Below are positions 8,041-16,150 of a stretch of DNA of 64,000 bases, in pieces. Numbering within the stretch: position 1 is the stretch's first letter; the number at the start of each line of letters is the position of its first letter. This stretch comes from JAOUEA01 sp963821935 (lineage in GTDB: Bacteria; Actinomycetota; UBA4738; HRBIN12). The position numbers and the translations under genes are program-made. The stretch spans positions 682,001 through 746,000 of the forward strand of contig CAWGFM010000005.1 of assembly GCA_963821935.1 (NCBI GenBank). Reading direction: 5' to 3'. The notes under the pieces are model-generated. The model did no database searches. It was not told where the DNA came from and saw nothing but the letters and a program-made list of their open reading frames with translations.

Positions 8041-9219
8041 TCAGCCCACGAGCGGCTCGACGCCCCGCTTGCCGAGCTGGTCGGCGATGATGTTGCGCTG
8101 CACCTCCGAGGTGCCTTCCCAGATCCGATCGACCCGGACCTCCCGCCAGAAGCGTTCGGCGACATTCTCGCGCATGTATCCCCGCCCGCCGAAGATCTGC
8201 ACGGCGCGGTCGGCGACCCGCCCCGCCATCTCGCTGGCGTAAAGCTTGGCCATGGAACATTGGGCGTGCTGCAGCTTCACGTCGACCTCGGCATCGATGT
8301 TCTCGGCGAGCCGGTAGGTCATGAGCCGCGCGGCCCACAGCTCGGTGAGCGAGTCGGCCAGCATGTGCTGGATCACCTGGAATCCGAAGATCGGTGAGCC
8401 GAACTGCTCGCGTTCCTTCGCGAACGCGGTGGCTTCGGTGATGAGCCGGTCGGCTGCGCCGCAGCAACGCGCCGCGATCATCAGCCGCTCGTACCGGAAC
8501 CACTCGTAGGTGAACGCCATGCCGTCCCCCTCCTCGCCGACGAGGTTGGCGGCCGGCACACGGACGTCCTCGAAGGCGACCAACGGGTGATGGTCGGCGT
8601 AGGTGTGGGTGTAGGCCGGCACCCGAACGACGCGGACGCCCGGCGCATCGATGTCCACGAAGAACATCGCGTGCTCACCCTCGTGCTCGCCACCGACGAT
8701 CTTCGCCTGGAAGAAGGCGTAGCCCGCGTGGTTGAACGACGTCACGTGCATCTTCACGCCGTTCAATACGTAGTCGTCGCCGTCGCGGCGAGCGGTGGCC
8801 TCGATCGCATCAACGTCGGAGCCGGCCCCCTCCTCGGTGATGGCGTAGCACTCGTGCATCTCGCCGCGGATCGTGGGCAGGATCCAGGTGTCCATCTGAT
8901 GGTCGCTGGCCACGGACGGCGCCCACGCCGGCGGGGTGTGCACGACCCAGCCCAGGGCGTTCGTGACCCGGCCGATCTGCTCGGAGACCAGCACCTGCTG
9001 CAGGGTGGTCATGCCGGTGCCGCCCAATTCGACCGGCATGTTCATGGCGAACAGCCCCAGATCCTTCGCCTTCTGGGTGTGTGTCGCCTTCTCCTCGTCG
9101 GGGATCTCGCCGCCGTGCTCCTCGGCGTGCTGCTCCCACGGGATCAGGTCGTCCTCGACGAAGCCGCGCGCACGTGCCTGGATCTCACGATCCTCGTCGG
9201 AGAGGGGATAGGTCGTCAT
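8041..9219 (-). CDS. Acyl-CoA dehydrogenase
   Basis: 392 aa, the usual family length. Domains run in the standard order: N-terminal helical, middle beta (CYAITEEGAGSDVDAIEATA, the FAD/substrate segment) and C-terminal helical (QIFGGRGYMRENVAERFWR, then RIWEGTSEVQRNII, whose Glu occupies the catalytic-base position). It would form an alpha-beta double bond in an acyl-CoA and pass electrons to ETF. The ATG at 9219 is chosen over 9231 because TATGCT ends seven nt before it. Chain length and substrate are undetermined; crotonobetainyl-CoA-type or branched-chain substrates would fit the neighbours. Confidence 0.9.
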   Translation of the reverse strand: MTTYPLSDEDREIQARARGFVEDDLIPWEQHAEEHGGEIPDEEKATHTQKAKDLGLFAMNMPVELGGTGMTTLQQVLVSEQIGRVTNALGWVVHTPPAWAPSVASDHQMDTWILPTIRGEMHECYAITEEGAGSDVDAIEATARRDGDDYVLNGVKMHVTSFNHAGYAFFQAKIVGGEHEGEHAMFFVDIDAPGVRVVRVPAYTHTYADHHPLVAFEDVRVPAANLVGEEGDGMAFTYEWFRYERLMIAARCCGAADRLITEATAFAKEREQFGSPIFGFQVIQHMLADSLTELWAARLMTYRLAENIDAEVDVKLQHAQCSMAKLYASEMAGRVADRAVQIFGGRGYMRENVAERFWREVRVDRIWEGTSEVQRNIIADQLGKRGVEPLVG

Positions 9220-9226
9220 GGCGCGC

Positions 9227-9256
9227 AGCATACCGTCCGAGCTGAATGGTCGTTCA
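9227..9256 (-). promoter_or_regulatory. Leaderless promoter of the acyl-CoA dehydrogenase with a TGAA/TTCA palindrome
   Basis: On the minus strand, TATGCT (9232-9227) lies seven nt before the ATG and TTGAAC lies 19 nt upstream of it. The -35 side overlaps TGAATGGTCGTTCA (9243-9256), an imperfect palindrome resembling sites bound by TetR-type regulators of acyl-CoA genes. Confidence 0.45.
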
Positions 9257-9780
9257 ATCCGAGGAGGCGAGCAGGCTCCTGTGCACCTCGGCTATCACGG
9301 CCATCCGGTCGAAGCCTCCCTGCACGTACGCCTGCTGGTGGCATGCGACCACCGTCAGATCGAGCGCCGGGCACGTGTACGCGGTGGTCCCCCACCAACC
9401 GTCATGGCCCCACCACTCGGAGCCGTCGATCTGGGCCCGGAACAGGAACAGCGCGGCGTCATCCGGATCGTCGGCGATGCCCACCTCCGGGGCACGAGGA
9501 ACACCGGTCGAGCGCGTGGTCATGAGGTCCAGTGTCGCCGCGTGCTCGAACACCTCCCCTCGCAACAAGGCACGGAAGAACCGCGCGAGGTCGCCACAGG
9601 TCGACATGAGGCCACCACCTCCGTACAGGTCGATCGACGGATCGATGCCGGCGATGTCCACGTCCCGCTCGTACTGGTGCGACAGCGGGGGCAGATCGAC
9701 GGGCTCCGATTCGATGGACTCCAGGTACGTGTGACGAAGCCCCAGCCGCTCGTACCCGACGAGGGAGCGGATCGCTGCAG
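9254..9780 (-). pseudogene. 5'-truncated beta-lactamase-family serine hydrolase remnant
   Basis: The frame encodes only the C-terminal part of a serine-hydrolase domain: LGLRHTYLES, SIDLYGGGGLMSTCGDLARFF (a characteristic block before the third motif), WWGHDGWWGTTAYTCPALDL (H-x-G-like motif) and AVIAEVHRSLL. The N-terminal half with SxxK is absent. Upstream of about 9780 the frame stays open but turns into low-complexity Pro/Arg-rich sequence, antisense to the zinc metallopeptidase gene, with no family resemblance. The reading frame is intact over the preserved part, so a recent deletion or rearrangement is likely. A short functional domain protein cannot be fully excluded. Confidence 0.65.
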
Positions 9781-9869
9781 CTGAGCGGGAAGCTGGGCAG
9801 GGAACATCGGGCCGCACCCTAACGTTGTGTGCCCTCCGCGCCCGGCACGGACGTGACCGGAGGTTCGAC

Positions 9870-10844
9870 ATGGGGGCGTTCGGGGAAGCAAGATGGGCAG
9901 CGATGAAACTGCGACGACGAAACAGCGCCCGTGTCACCGACCGACGAGGCCAAGGCTCGGGAGGCTTCCCCGGTCTCGGCGGCCTGGGCGGTGGTGGCGG
10001 CCTCGGGCGAAGTGGCGGGGGCGGCGGCTTCCCGATCCCCATGGGCACCGGCGGCGGCATCGGGCTGCTGCTGGTGATCGTGCTCTTCGCCGTATGCATC
10101 GCGCCACGGATCTTCGGCGGCGAAAGTGGACCGCTGGGCGGGGACATCTTCTCCGAACTGAACCCGGCGCCCGCCGATGGAGCGGGGCTCGACCCCGCAA
10201 CCGACCCGGACCGCAAGCTGTTCCTGTTCGTGAACGACGTGGTGTTCGACCTGGAGGAGACCTGGACGGGCATCTTCCAGGGAGGCGACAGCAGCTTCCG
10301 TCCAGCCGAGGCCGTGGTCTACTCCAACCAAACCGGCACCGAGTGCGGCACGGGCTCGGCGGCCAGCGGCCCCTTCTACTGTCCCGCCGACGAGAAGATG
10401 TACCTCGATCTGGGGTTCTTCCGCGAACTCGCCGACCGGTTCGGTGCCCCCGGCGACTTCGCGCAGGCGTACGTGATCGCGCACGAGTACGGGCACCACA
10501 TCCAGACGGTGCTGGGCGTCAACGCGGAAGTGCAGCGGCTGTCGCAGGAGGACCCGGGCAGGGCGAACGATCTGTCGATCAGATTGGAGCTGCAGGCCGA
10601 CTGCCTCGCCGGCGTATGGGGTCACTCGGTGTTCGAAGACGGCGAGCTGGAAGCCGGCGACCTGGAAGAAGGACTCGCCGCCGCCGAGGCCGTGGGCGAC
10701 GACCGCATCCAGGAGTCGACCACCGGCCGGATCGACCGGGACAGCTGGACACACGGTTCGTCCCAGCAGCGCGCGCAGTGGTTCCGGACCGGCTTCGACT
10801 CCGGTGACCCCGCGACCTGCGACACCTTCAACGCGGAGATCTAG
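9870..10844 (+). CDS. Neutral zinc metallopeptidase (YpfJ family), membrane-anchored
   Basis: 324 aa. A Gly-rich low-complexity stretch (about residues 30-65) precedes one membrane segment (GIGLLLVIVLFAVCIAPRIF). The protease domain follows, with VIAHEYGHHIQ (HExxH zinc ligands and catalytic Glu) and ELQADCLAG (third zinc ligand Glu). This order matches the putative neutral zinc metallopeptidase family PF04228. Cysteines at TECGTG, FYCPAD, ADCLAG and ATCDTF suit an extracytoplasmic domain. The start at 9870 has GGAGG six nt upstream; ATG 9903 is an alternative. It ends tail-to-tail with lysE, sharing CTAG. Confidence 0.88.
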   Translation: MGAFGEARWAAMKLRRRNSARVTDRRGQGSGGFPGLGGLGGGGGLGRSGGGGGFPIPMGTGGGIGLLLVIVLFAVCIAPRIFGGESGPLGGDIFSELNPAPADGAGLDPATDPDRKLFLFVNDVVFDLEETWTGIFQGGDSSFRPAEAVVYSNQTGTECGTGSAASGPFYCPADEKMYLDLGFFRELADRFGAPGDFAQAYVIAHEYGHHIQTVLGVNAEVQRLSQEDPGRANDLSIRLELQADCLAGVWGHSVFEDGELEAGDLEEGLAAAEAVGDDRIQESTTGRIDRDSWTHGSSQQRAQWFRTGFDSGDPATCDTFNAEI

Positions 10845-11428
10845 ATCCAGATGAGCCCGACCGAGGCCACCAGCAGCACGGCGAGGATGACGCTGACCGC
10901 TTGACGTGTCCGATCGTTCTCGACCACCAGGCCCATCGCGGCCCCGCCGGCAGCCCAGATCGCGGACGACCCCACCACGACCACCATGAGGGTGGTGGTG
11001 ACCACGGCGACACCGACGAACCGCGAGAGGTCGGGCGGGAGGAAGGTGGCGATCGCTGCGATCGAGAAGATCCAGGCCTTGGGGTTGACCCATTGGAACA
11101 CGATCGCCTGCCGCAGGCCCATCGGATGCGAGACCGCCGCGCGTCCGATCCCCCCGCTCCGGAGCACCAGGAACGCCACGTACAAGAGGTACACGGAACC
11201 CACGAGCTTCAACACGAGCCCGGACGCGGGCAGCGCCTCGAGGAGCGCACCGACACCGGCGGCCATGATCAGTGCGAGCGTCCCGATGCCGACGCCGGTC
11301 CCCAATACGTGCGCCACGGTTCCGCGGAACCCGAACCGTATGCCTGAAGCCCAGAGCAGGGTGTTGTTCGGTCCAGGCGAAACCGAACCGACGAACGCGA
11401 ACCCCACCAGCGCCAAGAACTCGCTCAC
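10841..11428 (-). CDS. LysE-family translocator (amino acid exporter)
   Basis: 195 aa with about six hydrophobic helices. The LysE/RhtB signature is at the N-terminus: GFAFVGSVSPGPNNTLLWAS, then GFRGTVAHVLGTGVGIG. The middle has VFQWVNPKAWIFSIAAIATF, also typical. It exports amino acids or derivatives, which would fit a cell catabolising methylated glycine, but the substrate is unknown. It starts with GTG. It converges with the metallopeptidase gene and diverges from the AraC gene. Confidence 0.88.
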   Translation of the reverse strand: MSEFLALVGFAFVGSVSPGPNNTLLWASGIRFGFRGTVAHVLGTGVGIGTLALIMAAGVGALLEALPASGLVLKLVGSVYLLYVAFLVLRSGGIGRAAVSHPMGLRQAIVFQWVNPKAWIFSIAAIATFLPPDLSRFVGVAVVTTTLMVVVVGSSAIWAAGGAAMGLVVENDRTRQAVSVILAVLLVASVGLIWI

Positions 11429-11499
11429 CCGTTCGCCCCGATATCCATGGGCCTATCCAAGCCGCGTGTCGTGTGGGGGTCTTGTACGATCGACGCCTC

Positions 11500-12300
11500 T
11501 TGGCCACGCACGGTGAGTGGGTTCGCGCCTGGAAGCCAGCGGTGCCGGGCATCCGCGAGGTCTTCCACGCGCACTTCGTCGATCACGCGTACCCCGCGCA
11601 CACGCACGACGCCTGGACGGTCTTCGTCGTGGACGAAGGAGCGATCCGCTACGACCTCGAAGCCAGGCACCGTGGTGCCGCCGGCGCCCGAGTGACCATC
11701 CTGCCGCCGCACGTCGTCCACGACGGAAGGGCCGCGACCGGATCCGGCTTCCGCAAGCGGGTTCTCTATGTCGGGACCGAGGTCCTGGACGAGGAGCTGA
11801 TCGGCCGAGCGGTCGACGACCCCGACATCGAGGATCCCACGCTCCTGCGAGCACTCGATCGGCTCCACAGCCTGCTGGGCGATCCCCACGACACGTTCGA
11901 GGCTGAGGCGATGCTCGCAGCGATCGCGACGCGGATCCGAGGTCACCTCGGAGAGCGAACCGACGAGAGAGCCGAACGATCCGACCATGAAGTGGCGGCC
12001 GCTCTCCGCGACCTCCTCGACGAGCGTCGCTTCGACCCGATCACCCTGACGGAAGCGGCCCGGATACTCCACGTGTCACCGGGGCATCTCGTTCGGTGCT
12101 TCTCTCGAAGGTTCGGCATCGCTCCACACCGCTATCTGTTGGCGCGGCGCATCGACGCCGCCCGACGCCGCCTCCTCGACGGGGAGTCTGTCGCGCGGGT
12201 GGCGGCCGGCGTCGGCTTCTACGACCAGGCGCACTTCACGCGACACTTCAAGCGTCACGTCGGGGCGACGCCAGCACGCTACGTATCCTGCGAGATCTAA
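11500..12300 (+). CDS. AraC-family transcriptional regulator (cupin sensor plus HTH)
   Basis: About 266 aa. The N-terminal AraC-type cupin has HAYPAHTHDAWTVFVVDEG and ILPPHVVHDGR. The C-terminal double HTH (about residues 165-262) has LTEAARILHVSPGHLVRCFS, then RFGIAPHRYL and VAAGVGFYDQAHFTRHFKRH. The start is unsure: no ATG fits. TTG 11500 lies nine nt after a TACGAT box and is chosen here; GTG 11473 and TTG 11482 are alternatives. The divergent LysE exporter is the obvious candidate target, in the usual exporter/regulator arrangement. Confidence 0.85.
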   Translation: MATHGEWVRAWKPAVPGIREVFHAHFVDHAYPAHTHDAWTVFVVDEGAIRYDLEARHRGAAGARVTILPPHVVHDGRAATGSGFRKRVLYVGTEVLDEELIGRAVDDPDIEDPTLLRALDRLHSLLGDPHDTFEAEAMLAAIATRIRGHLGERTDERAERSDHEVAAALRDLLDERRFDPITLTEAARILHVSPGHLVRCFSRRFGIAPHRYLLARRIDAARRRLLDGESVARVAAGVGFYDQAHFTRHFKRHVGATPARYVSCEI

Positions 12301-12316
12301 CGGAGCTGGCGCGGGA

Positions 12317-13357
12317 TCAGCTGATGAACTCCAGGCGGTCGCGGTTGGCGTCCAGGCCGGCAAGGACCGCCGGATCGATCGCGTGCTCGCGATCGGGCTC
12401 GTCCGAATCGGGGCGCTCGCCGAACAGCTCGCCCGACAGGTAGCGCTGGCCCGTATCGCAGATCACCGTGACGATGCGTCGCATCTCGGGGTGGGCAGCC
12501 GACAGCTTGTGCGCGGCGGCCACGTTGATGCCCGATGACGGCCCAGAAAGCATGCCCTCTTCGCGGGCCAGTCGCCGAGCGGTCTCGAGGGCCTCGTCGG
12601 TGGGCACCATCACGATGCCGTCCATGCAGGACAGGTCCAGGTTGGGGGGGATGATGCCGTCGCCGATGCCGGGCACGCCGTGGGTGCCCCACCGCTGCTC
12701 GGTGATCAGCGGGCACTCGCTGGGCTCCACGGCGAACGCCCGCACATGCTCGTCGTGTGCCTTCAATGCCCGGGCCACCCCGGTGATCCAGCCGCCGGTC
12801 CCTTGCGCGCCGATGACGGCGTCCACGCGGCCGCCGGACTGCTCCCAGATCTCCTCGCCGCTCGCGAGCTGGGCTTCGGGGTTGTCCGGGTTCTCGAACT
12901 CGCCGGGGAAGAAGTACCGGTCGGGGTCGGCGTCCACGATCTCGCGCATGCGCAGCAGGGACAGGTCGATGTCGGTGCCGGCGCCGGGCGTCAGCTCCAG
13001 GTCGGCGCCGTAGGCGGCGATCATGCGCTTGCGCTCGTCGCTCATGCCTTCGGGCATCACGATCGTGCATGCGTAGCCCTTGATCGCGGCGACCGCGCTG
13101 CATGCGATGCCGGCGTTGCCGGTGGTGCATTCGATGATCGTCATGCCCGGTCGCAGTTCGCCTCGCTCCTCGGCCTTCGTCAGCATCGCGGCGTAGATGC
13201 GGTCCTTCACCGATCCCGTCGGCCCGTACCACTCGACCTTCGCGAGCAGCTCTACGCCGTCGGGAGCGACCCGATGCAGGCGCACCAAGGGCGTTCTTCC
13301 GATCGCTTCGAGCAAGGTCGACACCTCGCCACGGTTGGCGTCCCAGCCGATCGGCAT
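12317..13357 (-). CDS. PLP-dependent cysteine synthase-family protein
   Basis: 346 aa. Fold-type II PLP enzyme: PTGSVKDR carries the Schiff-base Lys (about residue 49) and IECTTGNAGIACSAVAA is the substrate-binding loop, which in O-acetylserine sulfhydrylase reads TSGNTG. GAQGTGGWITGVARAL binds the PLP phosphate. AFAVEPSECPL and GIGDGIIPPNLD follow. Cysteine or cystathionine synthesis, or another beta-replacement or deamination, is possible. The ATG at 13357 has AAGGAG nine nt upstream; ATG 13375 would swallow that site. It sits just below the IclR gene and is probably cotranscribed with it. Confidence 0.82.
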   Translation of the reverse strand: MPIGWDANRGEVSTLLEAIGRTPLVRLHRVAPDGVELLAKVEWYGPTGSVKDRIYAAMLTKAEERGELRPGMTIIECTTGNAGIACSAVAAIKGYACTIVMPEGMSDERKRMIAAYGADLELTPGAGTDIDLSLLRMREIVDADPDRYFFPGEFENPDNPEAQLASGEEIWEQSGGRVDAVIGAQGTGGWITGVARALKAHDEHVRAFAVEPSECPLITEQRWGTHGVPGIGDGIIPPNLDLSCMDGIVMVPTDEALETARRLAREEGMLSGPSSGINVAAAHKLSAAHPEMRRIVTVICDTGQRYLSGELFGERPDSDEPDREHAIDPAVLAGLDANRDRLEFIS

Positions 13358-13379
13358 GTCGCGCGTCTCCTTCATCCGC

Positions 13380-14165
13380 TCACCCTGCGGCCGGCCGGTT
13401 CCGGTCGACGTGTCCCAGCCGGCGCGAGATCGACGCGGCGGACTCCGCGGCTGCCCGCCCGAATCGGGGCAGATCCACCCCGTGCATCCGGAAGGCGGGT
13501 CCCGACACGCTCAGCGCCGCGACGACGTCGCCATTCATCCCACGGATCGGCGCGGCGACCGCGTTGAGGCCCTCCTCGAGCTCTTCCATCGTCTGCGCGT
13601 ACCCGCGCACCAGGATCTCCGGCAGCTGCGCACGCAGGGTCTTCGCATCGGTGATCGTCTTGGGGGTGAGGCGCGGCATCCCGGCCTTCAGCAGCCGGGC
13701 ACGCTCGGCAGCGCTCATCGAGGCGAGCAACACCTTGCCGTTCGAGGTGCAATGCAGGGGCGTGCGCTGGCCCACCCAGTTGACGCTGACGATCGAGCGG
13801 GTGCCCGTCACCTGGTCGATGTAGACGACCGCGTCGCCGGAGAGCACCCCCAGGTTGACGGTCTCATGGGTGCGCTCGGCGAGATCTTCCATGATGGGCC
13901 TCGCCGTGCGGACCAAGTCGTTGCCCCCCATCGCGGCGCCCGCCAGCGAGATCAGCCCGAACCCGAGGCGGTACTTCTCGGTCATCGGATCGCGCTCGAC
14001 GAAGCCCCGCTCGGCCAGGGTCGCGACGAGGCGAGAGGCGGTGGCCTTGTGCACGCCGAGCTTGCGGCCGAGCTCAGTGACACCGCACTCGCCTTCGGAG
14101 ATCAGCTCCAGGGCCCGAAGGGCGCGCCGCACCGATTGGAGGTTCGCGCCCGCTTCGTCTCGCAT
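13380..14165 (-). CDS. IclR-family transcriptional regulator of the sarcosine/betaine cluster
   Basis: 261 aa. N-terminal winged HTH (SVRRALRALELI, then CGVTELGRKLGVHKATASRL; about residues 10-60) and C-terminal IclR effector domain (LGVLSGDAVVYIDQV, PLHCTSNGKVLLA, RGYAQTMEELEEGLNAVAAP; about 80-250). It diverges from soxB, so regulation of sarcosine oxidase is the natural role. Two CCGCAACACC repeats, one inside a palindrome, lie between its -10 box and its ATG and suggest autoregulation. The same GTTGCGG core recurs at two other betaine loci in the window. ATG 14165 is chosen over the upstream in-frame 14195, which would add only weak sequence. Confidence 0.88.
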   Translation of the reverse strand: MRDEAGANLQSVRRALRALELISEGECGVTELGRKLGVHKATASRLVATLAERGFVERDPMTEKYRLGFGLISLAGAAMGGNDLVRTARPIMEDLAERTHETVNLGVLSGDAVVYIDQVTGTRSIVSVNWVGQRTPLHCTSNGKVLLASMSAAERARLLKAGMPRLTPKTITDAKTLRAQLPEILVRGYAQTMEELEEGLNAVAAPIRGMNGDVVAALSVSGPAFRMHGVDLPRFGRAAAESAASISRRLGHVDRNRPAAG

Positions 14166-14166
14166 A

Positions 14167-14196
14167 CCGCAACACCCCAGAGGTGTCCGCAACACC
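14167..14196. promoter_or_regulatory. Candidate IclR operator: GGTGT-CCGCA-ACACC palindrome plus direct repeat
   Basis: CCGCAACACC occurs at 14167-14176 and again at 14187-14196. The second copy is half of a perfect 15-bp palindrome (14182-14196). Both lie between the iclR -10 box and its start codon, in the iclR-soxB divergent region. Confidence 0.55.
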
Positions 14197-14203
14197 GCGC
14201 GGG

Positions 14204-14209
14204 ATCGTA
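14204..14209 (-). promoter_or_regulatory. -10 box TACGAT of iclR
   Basis: TACGAT on the minus strand would start transcription near 14197, so the operator repeats occupy the 5' leader. No clear -35 element is seen. Confidence 0.35.
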
Positions 14210-14240
14210 CGCCGCGCGGTGGTTGCCTGTCGATCCCCGC

Positions 14241-14246
14241 TACCCT
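14241..14246 (+). promoter_or_regulatory. -10 box TACCCT, leaderless promoter of the sox operon
   Basis: TACCCT ends seven nt before the soxB ATG at 14254. The GTTGCGG-type operator lies about 45-75 nt upstream of it. Confidence 0.45.
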
Positions 14247-14253
14247 GTCGCCG

Positions 14254-15459
14254 ATGAGCGAGAGCTCCCGCTATTGGCGCGCCGCCGAACCCAAGGACGC
14301 GTACGACGTCGTCATCGTGGGCGCAGGCGGCCACGGGCTCGCGACCGCGTACTACCTCGCCGCCAACCACGGCATCACCGACGTCTGCGTGGTGGAGAAG
14401 GGATGGTTGGGTGGCGGCAACATGGCCCGGAACACCACGATCATCCGCTCCAACTACCTGTGGGACGAGTCGGCGGCGATCTACGAGCATTCCTTGCGGC
14501 TGTGGGAAGGACTGGAGGACGCGTTGGCGTTCGACCTGCAGTTCTCCCAGCGCGGCGTGCTGAACCTGGCGCACGACCTCGGCGACGTGCGCAGCTCCCA
14601 ACGGCGGGTGTTCGCCAACGCGCTCAACGGCGTCGACGCGGAATGGCTCGACGCGGCCCAGGTGAAGGAGTTCTGCCCGCTCATCAACGTCTCGCCCGAC
14701 GTCCGGTACCCGGTGCTGGGCGGGACCCTGCAGCGAAGGGGAGGCGTCGCGCGCCACGACAAGGTGGCGTGGGGATTCGCGCGCGGCGCCGATCGCCTGG
14801 GGGTCGACATCGTCGAACACGCCGAGGTGACCGGCTTCCTGCGGGGCGACGGCGGTCGTGTCCAGGGTGTCGAGACCACGCGTGGCACGATCCGAGCCGA
14901 GAAGGTGGCGCTGGCCGCGGCGGGCCACACCAGCGTGCTCGCGTCGATGCTGGGGATCCGCCTGCCGCTGCAGTCGCATCCGTTGCAGGCGCTCGTGAGC
15001 GCCTTGTATCAGCCGGTCCTGGACTGCGTCGTCATGTCGAACGCCGTGCACGTGTACGTCTCACAGGCGGACAAGGGCGAGCTGGTGATGGGCGCGGGCA
15101 TCGACACCTACAACGGCTACGCGCAACGTGGCTCGTTCCATGTGATCGAGCACCAGATGGCGGCGGCCGTGGAGCTGTTCCCCATGTTCGCCCACGCATC
15201 GATGCTGCGCACCTGGGGCGGCATCGTCGACGTGTGCCCCGACGCCTCGCCCATCATCGGTCCGGCAGCCGTCCCGGGCCTGTTCCTCAACTGCGGCTGG
15301 GGCACCGGCGGGTTCAAGGCGACGCCGGGCTCCGGGTGGGTCTATGCCGACACGATCGCCACCGGCGAACCGAGCGATCTCGCGCGGCCCTTCGCACTGG
15401 AGCGCTTCGCGACCGGGGCCCTCATCGACGAACACGGCGCGGCGGCGGTCGCGCACTGA
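14254..15459 (+). CDS. soxB: Sarcosine oxidase beta subunit
   Basis: 401 aa. FAD-binding motif DVVIVGAGGHGLATAYYLA at about residues 18-36. NMARNTTIIRSNY is diagnostic of heterotetrameric sarcosine oxidase beta. His168 in GGVARHDKVAWGFARGAD is the expected site of the covalent FMN. The C-terminal NCGWGTGGFKATPGSG closes the FAD site. Together with alpha, gamma and delta it oxidises sarcosine to glycine, producing H2O2 and 5,10-methylene-THF. First gene of the operon; the ATG lies seven nt after a -10 box. Confidence 0.94.
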   Translation: MSESSRYWRAAEPKDAYDVVIVGAGGHGLATAYYLAANHGITDVCVVEKGWLGGGNMARNTTIIRSNYLWDESAAIYEHSLRLWEGLEDALAFDLQFSQRGVLNLAHDLGDVRSSQRRVFANALNGVDAEWLDAAQVKEFCPLINVSPDVRYPVLGGTLQRRGGVARHDKVAWGFARGADRLGVDIVEHAEVTGFLRGDGGRVQGVETTRGTIRAEKVALAAAGHTSVLASMLGIRLPLQSHPLQALVSALYQPVLDCVVMSNAVHVYVSQADKGELVMGAGIDTYNGYAQRGSFHVIEHQMAAAVELFPMFAHASMLRTWGGIVDVCPDASPIIGPAAVPGLFLNCGWGTGGFKATPGSGWVYADTIATGEPSDLARPFALERFATGALIDEHGAAAVAH

Positions 15460-15492
15460 CATGAGCGCGATCATGGACGCTCGCTAGTCGCG

Positions 15493-15858
15493 ATGGGGAT
15501 CCGTGCCTCGACCGTGCGGCGGTTCGCACTCTCGCTGCCTGACGCCGAAGAGCAGGAGACCTGGGAGACGGCCACGTTCCGCGTGCGGAACAAGATCTTC
15601 TGCATGTTCTCCGACCACGAGCGGCGCCTCTGGATCAAGGCCGTCGAGGAGGAACAGCGGGCGGTGATCGCCCAGGATCCCGTCGCATACTTCGCGCCTC
15701 CGTACGTCGGTCCCAAGGGATGGATCGGCGCGGTCATCGCGGCCGCGGACGGCGAGGAGGTTCGCGAGCTGACCGTGGAAGCCTGGCGCTTGACTGCTCC
15801 CAAGCGCCTGGTGAAGGCGTTCGATGAGGGCACTGGCGACGAGGGCGCAGGCGGGTGA
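15493..15858 (+). CDS. MmcQ/YjbR-like DUF419 protein inserted in the sox operon
   Basis: 121 aa. It resembles the MmcQ/YjbR fold: VRRFALSLPDAEEQETWE at the N-terminus, FRVRNKIFCMFS and VGPKGWIGAVI in the middle, and AWRLTAPKRLVKAFDE at the end. These small proteins have a cyanobacterial-tubulin-like double-wing DNA-binding fold, but their role is not established. It sits between soxB and soxD, where canonical operons run soxB-soxD directly, with gaps of 33 nt and 7 nt. Whether it takes part in sarcosine metabolism is unknown. Confidence 0.75.
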   Translation: MGIRASTVRRFALSLPDAEEQETWETATFRVRNKIFCMFSDHERRLWIKAVEEEQRAVIAQDPVAYFAPPYVGPKGWIGAVIAAADGEEVRELTVEAWRLTAPKRLVKAFDEGTGDEGAGG

Positions 15859-15865
15859 CCGCTCG

Positions 15866-16150
15866 ATGCTGCTGATCCCGTGCCCGTGGTGCGGGCCGCG
15901 CGACGAAACCGAGTTCCGCTACGGCGGTCAGGCGCACCTGGCCTACCCCGACGACCCCGCGACGCTGACCGACGAGGAGTGGGCGGACTTCCTGTTCATG
16001 CGCGACAACCCGCGTGGACCGTGGTCGGAGCGCTGGGTGCACGCGGCAGGGTGCCGCCGTTGGTGCAACGTGGTGCGCGACACCCTCACGAACCGCATCC
16101 TCAGCTCCTCCCCCATGGGTGGGGCGCCGCCGGAGACGCAGGCGCCGTGA
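15866..16150 (+). CDS. soxD: Sarcosine oxidase delta subunit
   Basis: 94 aa. The zinc-binding signature of SoxD is complete: IPCPWCGPRDETEFRYGGQ at the N-terminus supplies two Cys. QAHLAYPDD and HAAGCRRWCNVVRDT supply the His and further Cys. The segment RDNPRGPWSERWVHAAGC is typical of the family. The subunit is structural in the heterotetramer. ATG 15866 is the first that gives the canonical N-terminus; the open frame extends upstream into the yjbR-like gene. Its stop overlaps the GTG of the alpha gene (GTGA). Confidence 0.93.
   Translation: MLLIPCPWCGPRDETEFRYGGQAHLAYPDDPATLTDEEWADFLFMRDNPRGPWSERWVHAAGCRRWCNVVRDTLTNRILSSSPMGGAPPETQAP

Noticed and set aside
9780..10273. Extended minus-strand frame upstream of the truncated serine hydrolase
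   Set aside because: It is Pro/Arg-rich, antisense to the Gly-rich part of the metallopeptidase gene, and shows no domain.
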